DNA from: Mytilus californianus
Taxonomy: Eukaryota; Mollusca; Bivalvia; Mytilida; Mytilidae
DNA length: 64,000 bases
Direction: 5' to 3'
Assembly: GCF_021869535.1 (NCBI RefSeq)
Contig: NW_026262679.1
Location: 78,861,143 to 78,925,142 of the forward strand
Position 1 is the stretch's first letter. Each line of letters begins with the position of its first letter. This document shows positions 55,591 to 64,000 of this stretch, piece after piece. The notes under the pieces are model-generated. The model saw only the letters and a program-made list of their open reading frames with translations, did no database searches and was not told the origin of the DNA. Position numbers and translations under genes: made by a program.

Positions 55591-56583
55591 TAAACGCTAT
55601 ATAACGTTCATACACCAATAAGACAGAGTTATTCGATGGGTATAAACCCTAAACAATGTTCATACACCAATGAGACAGAATTATTCGATGGGTGTAAACC
55701 CTATATAACGTTCATACACCAATAAGACAGAGTTATTCGATGGGTATAAACTCTAAACAATGTTCATACACCGATGAGACAGAGTTATTCGAAGGGTATA
55801 AACCCTATATGACGTTCATACACCAATCAGACAGAGTTATTCGATGGGTTTAAACTCTAAACAATGTTCATACACCGATGAGACAGAGTTATTCGATGGG
55901 TATAAATCCTATATGACGTTAAAATACCAACGAGACAAAGTTTTTAGATAGGTATAAACCCTATACATCGTTTATACACAAATGAGACAGAGTTATTCGA
56001 TGGGTATAAACCCTATATAACGTTCATACACCAATTAGACAGAGTTATTCGAAGAGTATAAACCCTAAACAATGTTCATACACCGATGAGACAGAGTTAT
56101 TCGATGGGTATAAACCTTATATGACGTTCATACACCAATGAGACAGATTTAGTCGATGGGTGTAAACCCTATATGACGTTCATACACCAATGAGACAGAG
56201 TATTTCGATGGGTATAAACCCTAAACAATGTTCATACACCAATGAGACAGAGTTATTCGATGGGTATAAACCCTATATAACGTTCATACACCAATTAGAC
56301 AGAGTTATTCGATGGATTTAAACCCTATATAACGTTCAAACAACAATGAGACAGAGTTATTCGATGGGTATAAATCCTATATGACGTTAAAACACCAATG
56401 AGACAAAGTTTTTAGATGGCTATAAAACCTAAACAATGTTCATACACCGATGAGACAGAGTTATTCGATGGGTATAAACCTTATATGACGTTCATACATA
56501 AATGAGAATAAGTTTTTCGATGGGTATAAACCATATATGAAGTTTATACACCAATGAGACAGAGTTATTCGATGGGTATAAAT

Positions 56584-56667
56584 AGATATAAGAAGATGTG
56601 GTATGAGTGCCAATGAGACAACTCTCCATCCAAGTAAAAATTTTTAAAAGTAAACCATTATAGGTCA
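56584..56667 (-). mobile_element. 84-bp 3'-end fragment, r2
   Basis: Identical by eye to r1 in sequence and joints, in the second 1077-bp unit. It was copied by tandem duplication, not by a new insertion. Confidence 0.83.
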
Positions 56668-59600
56668 TAAACGCTATATAACGTTCAAACACCAATAAGA
56701 CAGAGTTATTCGATGGGTATAAACCCTAAACAATGTTCATACACCAATGAGACAGAATTATTCGATGAGAATAAATCCTATATAACGTTCATACACCAAA
56801 AAGACAGAGTTATTCGATGGGTATAAACTCTAAACAATGTTCATACACCGATGAGACAGAGTTATTCGATGGGTATAAATCCCATATAACGTTAAAAGAC
56901 CAATGAGACAAAGTTTTTAGATGGCTATAAAACCTAAACAATGTTCATACACCAATAAGACAGAGTTATTCGATGGGTATAAATCCTATATAATGTTCAT
57001 ACACCAATGAGACAGAGTTATTCGATGGGTATAAACCCTATATAAAGTTCATTCACCAATAAGACAGAGTTATTCGATGGGTATAAACCATATTTATCTT
57101 TCATACATAAATGAGACAAAGTTTTTCAATGGGTATAAACCCTATATGAAGTAAATGCACCAATGAGACAGAGTTATTCGATGGGTATAAACCGTATATA
57201 ACGTTCAGACACCAATAAGACAGAGTTATTCGATGGGTATAAACCCTAAACAAAGTTCATACACCGATGAGACAGAGTTATTCGATGGGTATAAACCTTA
57301 TATGACCTTCATACACCAATGAGACAGAGTTCTTCGATGGGTATAAACCGTATATGACGTTCATACACCAATGAGACAGAGTTATTCGATGGCTATAAAA
57401 CCTAAACAATGTTCCTACACCAATGAGACAGAGTTATTCGACGGGTATAAATACTATATAACGTTCACACACCAATGAGACAGAGTTATTCGATGGGTAT
57501 AAACCCTAAACAATGTTCATACACCGATGAGACAGAGTTATTCGATGGGTATAAATCCTATATGACGTTAAAACACCAATGAGACAAAGTTTTTAGATAG
57601 GTATAAACCCTATACATCGTTTATACACCAAAGAAACAGAGTTATTCGATCGGTATAAACCCTATATAACGTCCAAACAACAATGAGACAAAGTTATTCG
57701 ATGGGTGTAAACCCTATATAACATTCATACACCAATAAGACAGAGTTATTCGATGGGTATAAACTCTAAACCATGTTCATACACCGATGAGACAGAGTTA
57801 TTCGAAGGGTATAAACCCTATATGACGTTCATACACCAATGAGACAGAGTTATTCGATGGGTTTAAACTCTAAACAATGTTAAAACACCGATGAGACAGA
57901 GTTTTTCGATGGGTATAAACCCAAAACAATGTTCATACACCGATGAAACAGAGTTTTTCGATGAGTATAAGTCCTATATGACGTTAAAATACCAACGAGA
58001 CAAAGTTTTTAGATAGGTATTAACCCTATACATCGTTTATACACCAAAGAAACAGAGTTATTCGATCGGTATAAACCTTATATAACGTCCAAACAACAAT
58101 GAGACAGAGTTATTCGATGGGTATAAACCATATTTATCGTTCATACATACATAAGACAAAGTTTTTCGATGGGTATAAACTCTAAACAATGTTCATATAC
58201 CGATAAGACAGAGTTATTTGAACGGTATAAACCCTATATGACGTTCATACACCAATGAGACAGAGTTATTCGATGGATATAAACCCTAAACAATGTTCAT
58301 ACACCGATGAGACAGAGTTATTCGATGGGTATATATCCTATATGACGTTAAAATACCAATGAGACAAAGTTTTTAGATAGGTATAAACCCTATACATCGT
58401 TTACACACCAATTAGACAGAGTTATTCGTTGGGTATAAACCCTAAACAATGTTCATACACCAATGAGACAGATTTAGTCGATGGGTGTAAACCCTATATG
58501 ACGTTCATACACCAATGAGACAGAGTTATTCGATGGCTATAAAACCTTAACAATGTTCATACACCAATGAGACAGAGTTATTCGATGGGTATAAATCCTA
58601 TATAACGTTCATACACCAAAAAGACAGAGTTATTCGATGGGTATAAACCCTAAACAATGTTCATACACCGATGAGACAGAGTTATTCGATGGGTATAAAT
58701 CCTATGTTACGTTAAAACACCAATGAGACAAAGTTTTTAGATGGCTATAAAACCTAAACAATGTTCATACACCAATGAGACAGAGTTATTCCATGGATAT
58801 AAACCATATTTATCGTTCATACATAAAAAAGACAAAGTTTTTCGATGGGTATTCACCCTATATGAAGTTTATACACCAATGAGACAGAGTTATTCGATGG
58901 GTATGAACCCTATATAACATTCATTCACCAATAAGACAGAGTTATTCGATGGGTATAAACCATATTTATCGTTCATACATAAATGAGACAAAGTTTTTCG
59001 ATGGGTATAAACCCTATATGAAGTTCATACACCAATGAGACAGAGTTATTCGATGGGTATAAACCGTATATAACGTTCATACACCAATAAGACAGAGTTA
59101 TTCGATGGGTATAAACCCTAAACAAAGTTCATACACCGATGAGACAGAGTTATTCGATGAGTATAAACCTTATATGACGTTCATACACCAATGAGACAGA
59201 GTTTCTCGATGGGTATAAACCCTATATGAAGTTCATACACCAATGAGACAGAGTTATTCGATGGGTATAAACCGTATATAACGTTCATACACCAATAAGA
59301 CAGAGTTATTCGATGGCTATAAAACCTAAACAATGTTCATACACCAATGAGACAGAGTTATTCGACGGGTATAAATACTATATAACGTTCATACACCAAT
59401 GAGACAGAGTTATTCGATGGGTATAAACCCTAAACAATGTTCATACACCGATGAGACAGAGTTATTCGATGGGTATAAATCCTATATGACGTTAAAACAC
59501 CAATGAGACAAAGTTTTTAGATAGGTATAAACCCCATACATCGTTTATACACCAAAGAAACAGAGTTATTTGATCGGTATAAACCCTATATAACGTCCAA

Positions 59601-60156
59601 ACAACAATGAGACAGAGTTATTCGATGGGTGTAAACCCTATATAACGTTCATACACCAATAAGACAGAGTTATTCGATGGGTATAAACCTTATATGACGT
59701 TCATACACCAATGAGACAGATTTAGTCGATGGGTGTAAACCCTATATGACGTTCATACACCAATGAGACAGAGTAATTCGATGGGTATAAACCCTAAACA
59801 ATGTTCTTACACCAATGAGACAGAGTTATTCGATCGGTATAAACCCTATATAACGTTCATACACCAATTAGACAGAGTTATTCGATGGGTTTAAACCCTA
59901 TATAACGTTCAAACAACAATGAGACAGAGTTATTCGATGGGTATAAATCCTATATGACGCTAAAACACCAATGAGACAAAGTTTTTAGATGGCTATAAAA
60001 CCTAAACAATGTTCATACACCGATGAGACAGAGTTATTCGATGGGTATAAACCTTATATGACGTTCATACATAAATGAGAATAAGTTTTTCGATGGGTAT
60101 AAACCATATATGAAGTTTATACACCAATGAGACAGAGTTATTCGATGGGTATAAAT

Positions 60157-60240
60157 AGATATAAGAAGATGTGGTATGAGTGCCAATGAGACAACTCTCC
60201 ATCCAAGTAAAAATTTATAAAAGTAAACCATTATAGGTCA
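60157..60240 (-). mobile_element. 84-bp 3'-end fragment, r3
   Basis: Same limits as r1. It keeps the AAATTTATAAAAG spelling of the full element, so it is less changed than r1 and r2. The right flank reads CATAAACCCTATATAACG, the expected satellite, whereas r1 and r2 carry a C to G change there (AACGC). Confidence 0.83.
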
Positions 60241-60713
60241 TAAACCCTATATAACGTTCATACACCAATAAGACAGAGTTATTCGATGGGTATAAACTCT
60301 AAACAATGTTTATACACCGATGAGACAGAGTTATTCGAAGGGTATAAACCCTATATGACGTTCATACACCAATCAGACAGAGTTATTCGATGGTTTTAAA
60401 CTCTAAACAATGTTCATACACCGATGAGACAGAGTTATTCGATGGGTATAAACCCTAAACAATGTTCATACACCGATGAGACAGAGTTATTCGATGGGTA
60501 TAAATCCTATATGACGTTAAAACACCAATGAGACAAAGTTTTTAGATGGCTATAAAACCTAAACAATGTTCATACACCGATGAGACAGAGTTATTCGATG
60601 GGTATAAACCTTATATGACGTTCATACATAAATGAGAATAAGTTTTTCGATGGGTATAAACCATATATGAAGTTTATACACCAATGAGACAGAGTTATTC
60701 GATTGGTATAAAT

Positions 60714-60797
60714 AGATATAAGAAGATGTGGTATGAGTGCCAATTTGACAACTCTCCATCCAAGTAAAAATTTATAAAAGTAAACCATTATAGGTCA
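60714..60797 (-). mobile_element. 84-bp 3'-end fragment, r4
   Basis: Same limits as r3, 557 bp downstream. Private changes are GCCAATTTGACAAC inside, a GATTGG core just before, and TCATTAACCC just after. The intervening repeats match those before r3, so this is a local duplication of the fragment with about 10 monomers. Confidence 0.83.
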
Positions 60798-62831
60798 TTA
60801 ACCCTATATAACGTTCATGCACCAATAAAACAGAGTTATTCGATGAGTATAAACCCTAAACAATGTTCATACACCGATGAGACAGAGTTATTCGATGGGA
60901 ATAAACCTTAAATGACGTTCATACACCAATGAGACAGAATTATTCGATGGCTATAAAACCTAAACAATGTTCATACACCAATGAGACAGATTTTAATCGA
61001 TGGGAATAAATCCTATATAACGTTCATACACCAATGAGACAGAGTTATTCGATGGGTATAAAACCTAAACAATGTTCATACATCAATGAAACAGAGTTAT
61101 TCGATGGGTACAAACCCTAAACAATGTTCATACACCGATGAGACAGAGTTATTCGATGGGTATAAATCCTATATGACGTTAAAACACCAATGAGACAAAG
61201 TTTTTAGATGGTTATAAAACCTAAACAATGTTCATACACCAATGAGACAGAGTTATTCGATGGGTATAAATCCTATATAACGTTCATACACCAATGAGAC
61301 AGAGTTATTCGATGGGTATAAACCCTATATAACGTTCATTCACCAATAAGACAGAGTTATTCGATTGGTATAAACCATATTTATCGTTCATACATAAATG
61401 AGACAAAGTTTTTCGATGGGTATAAACCATATATGAAGTTTATACACCAATGAGATAGAGTTATTCGATGGGTATAAACCCTATATAACGTTCATACACA
61501 AGTAAGACAGAGTTATTCGATGAGTATAAACCTTATATGACGTTCATACACCAATGAGACAGAGTTTCTCGATGGGTATAAACCCTATATGACGTTCATA
61601 CACCAATGAGACAGAGTTATTCGATGGCTATAAAACCTAAACAATGTTCATACACCAATGAGACAGAGTTATTCGACGGGTATAAATACTATATAACGTT
61701 CATACACCAATGACACAGAGTTATTCGATGGGTATAAACCCTAAACAATGTTCATACACCGATGAGACAGAGTTATTCGATGGGTATAAATCCTATATGA
61801 CGTTAAAACACCAATGAGACAAAGTTTTTAGATAAGTATAAACCCCATACATCGTTTATACACCAAAGAAAAAGAGTTATTCGATCGGTATAAACCCTAT
61901 ATAACGTCCAAACAACAATGAGACAGAGTTATTCGATGGGTGTAAACCCTATATAACGTTCATACACCAATAAGACAGAGTTATTCGATGGGTATAAACC
62001 TTATATGACGTTCATACACCAATGAGACAGATTTAGTCGATGGGTGTAAACCCTATATGACGTTCATACACCAATGAGACAGAGTAATTCGATGGGTATA
62101 AACCCTAAACAATGTTCTTACACCAATGAGACAGAGTTATTCGATGGGTATAAACCCTATTTAACGTTCATACACCAATTAGACAGAGTTATTCGATGGG
62201 TTTAAACCCTATATAACGTTCAAACAACAATGAGAAAGAGTTATTCGATGGGTATAAATCCTATATGACGCTAAAATACCAATGAGACAAAGTTTTTAGA
62301 TGGCTATAAAACCTAAACAATGTTCATACACCGATGAGACAGAGTTATTCGATGGGTATAAACCTTATATGACGTTCATACATAAATGAGAATAAGTTTT
62401 TCGATGGGTATAAACCTTATATGACGTTCATACACCAATGAGACAGATTTAGTCGATGGGTGTAAACCCTATATGACGTTCATACACCAATGAGACAGAG
62501 TAATTCGATGGGTATAAACCCTAAACAATGTTCTTACACCAATTAGACAGAGTTATTCGATGGGTTTAAACCCTATATAACGTTCAAACAACAATGAGAC
62601 AGAGTTATTCGATGGGTATAAATCCTATATGACGCTAAAACACCAATGAGACAAAGTTTTTAGATGGCTATAAAACCTAAACAATGTTCATACACCGATG
62701 AGACAGAGTTATTCGATGGGTATAAACCTTATATGACGTTCATACATAAATGAGAATAAGTTTTTCGATGGGTATAAACCATATATGAAGTTTATACACC
62801 AATGAGACAGAGTTATTCGATGGGTATAAAT

Positions 62832-62915
62832 AGATATAAGAAGATTTGGTATGAGTGCCAATGAGACAACTCTCCATCCAAGTAAAAATTTATAAAAGTA
62901 AACCATTATAGGTCA
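62832..62915 (-). mobile_element. 84-bp 3'-end fragment, r5
   Basis: Same limits. One private change, AAGATTTGG instead of AAGATGTGG. The upstream satellite contains the same CATAAATGAGAATAAG monomer seen before every other fragment, and a fragment-free recombinant version of this flank lies 371 bp upstream at about 62388. Confidence 0.83.
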
Positions 62916-63856
62916 TAAACCCTATATAACGTTCATACACCAGTAAGACAGAGTTATTCGATGGGTATAAACTCTAAACAATGTTCATACACCGATGAGA
63001 CAGAGTTATTCGAAGGGTATAAACCCTATATGACGTTCATACACCAATCAGACAGAGTTATTCGATGGGTTTAAACTCTAAACAATGTTCATACACCGAT
63101 GAGACAGAGTTATCCGATGGGTATAAACCCTAAACAATGTTCATACACCGATGAGACAGAGTTATTCTATGGGTATAAATCCTATATGACGTTAAAATAC
63201 CAACGAGACAAAGTTTTTAGATAGGTATAAACCCTATACATCGTTTATACACCAAAGAGACAGAGTTATTCGATGGGTATAAACCCTATATAACGTCCAT
63301 ACACCAATTAGACAGAGTTATTCGAAGGGTATAAACCCTGAACAATGTTCATAAACCGATGAGACAGAGTTATTCGATGAGTATAAACCTCATATGACGT
63401 TCATACACCAATGAGACAGATTTAGTCGATGGGTGTAAACCCTATATGACGTTCATACACCAATGAGACAGAGTAATTCGATGGGTATAAACCCTAAACA
63501 ATGTTTATACACCAATGAGACAGAGTTATTCGATGGGTATAAACCCTATATAACGTTCATACACCAATGAGACAGAGTTATTCGATGGGTTTAAACCCTA
63601 TATAACGTTCAAACAACAATGAGACAGAGTTATTCGATGGGTATAAATCCTATATGACGTTAAAACACCAATGAGACAAAGTTTTTAGATGGCTATAAAA
63701 CCTAAACAATGTTCATACACAGATGAGACAGAGTTATTCGATGGGTATAAACCTTATATGACGTTCATACATAAATGAGAATAAGTTTTTCGATGGGTAT
63801 AAACCATATATGAAGTTTATACACCAATGAGACAGAGTTATTCGATGGGTATAAAT

Positions 63857-63940
63857 AGATATAAGAAGATGTGGTATGAGTGCCAATGTGACAACTCTCG
63901 ATCCAAGTAAAAATTTATAAAAGTAAACCATTATAGGTCA
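63857..63940 (-). mobile_element. 84-bp 3'-end fragment, r6
   Basis: Same limits, 1025 bp after r5. Private changes are GCCAATGTGACAAC, ACTCTCG and TCATTTACCC at the right joint. It is the last fragment before the window end. Confidence 0.83.
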
Positions 63941-64000
63941 TTTACCCTATATAACGTTCATGCACCAATAAAACAGAGTTATTCGATGAGTATAAACCCT

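Larger units (their letters stand above)
54600..56753 (+). repeat. 1077-bp tandem duplication carrying the 84-bp fragment
   Basis: Two units about 54600-55676 and 55677-56753. The GGGTGTAAACC core occurs at 54613 and 55690, and the 84-bp fragment at 55507 and 56584, all 1077 bp apart. The length equals 19 monomers plus most of the fragment plus small indels. The units are nearly identical, including the private AACGCTATATAACG monomer just after the fragment. Confidence 0.85.
1..64000 (+). repeat. 52-bp satellite array (whole window)
   Basis: A 52-bp monomer repeats head to tail in one orientation through the whole window, broken only by three 652-bp insertions and six 84-bp fragments. In order, the monomer holds a conserved box AATGAGACAGAGTTATTCG, a core GATGGGTATAAACC, a variable box of about 10 bp (for example CTATATAACG), and GTTCATACACC leading to the next monomer. 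Because 52 is not a multiple of 3, the reading frame shifts at each monomer and stops recur, so the array is not coding. No inverted monomers were seen. Array size and higher-order structure are typical of centromeric, pericentromeric or subtelomeric heterochromatin, but the chromosomal location is inference. I do not recognise this satellite as a named family. Confidence 0.98.
56754..64000 (+). repeat. Satellite array with repeated fragment-bearing units
   Basis: Monomers continue to the window end. A recurrent block holds, in order, GATGGCTATAAAACC, ACCTTATATGACG, CATAAATGAGAATAAG, ACCATATATGAAG and then the 84-bp fragment. It occurs whole near 60-60.24, 60.55-60.8, 62.65-62.9 and 63.7-63.94 kb. 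GTTTCTCGATGGG markers near 59203 and 61566 show another period of about 2.36 kb. The minus-strand open frames of 65-67 codons found around each fragment (for example 60034-60231) are chance frames across the fragment and flanking monomers. The array runs off the right edge. Confidence 0.8.

Noticed and set aside
55415..55618. Minus-strand frames of 65-67 codons here and at 56492, 60034, 60591, 62709, 63734
   Set aside because: Each spans an 84-bp element fragment plus flanking monomers. They are copies of one accidental frame spread by satellite amplification.
1..64000. CRISPR array
   Set aside because: The repeats have no unique spacers; the whole 52-bp unit repeats and varies gradually, and there are no cas genes. 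Context is eukaryotic.
1201..64000. CENP-B box in the monomer
   Set aside because: TTCGATGGG recalls the start of the box, but the required downstream A and CGGG are not at the right spacing, so the similarity is only to TTCG.

Overview
The window is almost wholly one satellite DNA array. A 52-bp AT-rich monomer (about 36% GC in the consensus) repeats head to tail on the + strand from base 1 to base 64000, and neither array edge is inside the window. After subtracting the insertions there is room for roughly 1,180 monomers. I find no protein-coding gene, tRNA, rRNA, CRISPR array or bacterial-type operon. The source is a eukaryote. The only non-satellite DNA is a dispersed element whose 3' part I recognise from memory as a very common repeat of bivalve molluscs, especially mussels (Mytilidae). 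The likely source is therefore a mussel-type bivalve heterochromatic region; this attribution is recalled, not searched.

Layout. 1-1200: the most diverged monomers. 1201-7757: ordinary array with mixed subfamilies. 7758-14305: array with a repeat of about 1.66 kb. 14306-15037: a 366-bp tandem duplication. 15038-17529: ordinary array. 17530-27401 (block A) and 27402 to about 36343 (block B): a tandem large-scale duplication of about 9.87 kb, block B carrying internal deletions. 36361 to about 39830: a shorter third copy (block C). Each block carries one copy of the same 652-bp insertion (22819-23470, 32639-33290, 37407-38058). Nested inside are higher-order repeats of 260, 990, 1042 and 311 bp. 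42705-46835 and 47442-51525 are another duplicated pair, offset 4737 bp. 54600-56753 is a 1077-bp tandem pair. From 55.5 kb to the end, six 84-bp fragments of the same element's 3' end sit in the opposite orientation, all with the same two junctions.

Nothing here works as a gene set. The biology visible is satellite evolution: monomers diverge mainly in one variable box, subfamilies keep preferred neighbours, and unequal exchange amplifies segments of 5 to about 190 monomers, carrying passenger insertions along. The most interesting signal is an 11-bp identity between the satellite monomer and the end of the inserted element, which hints at a common origin or a preferred joining site. I found no new defence, enzymatic or regulatory system, and the short open reading frames are best explained by chance.
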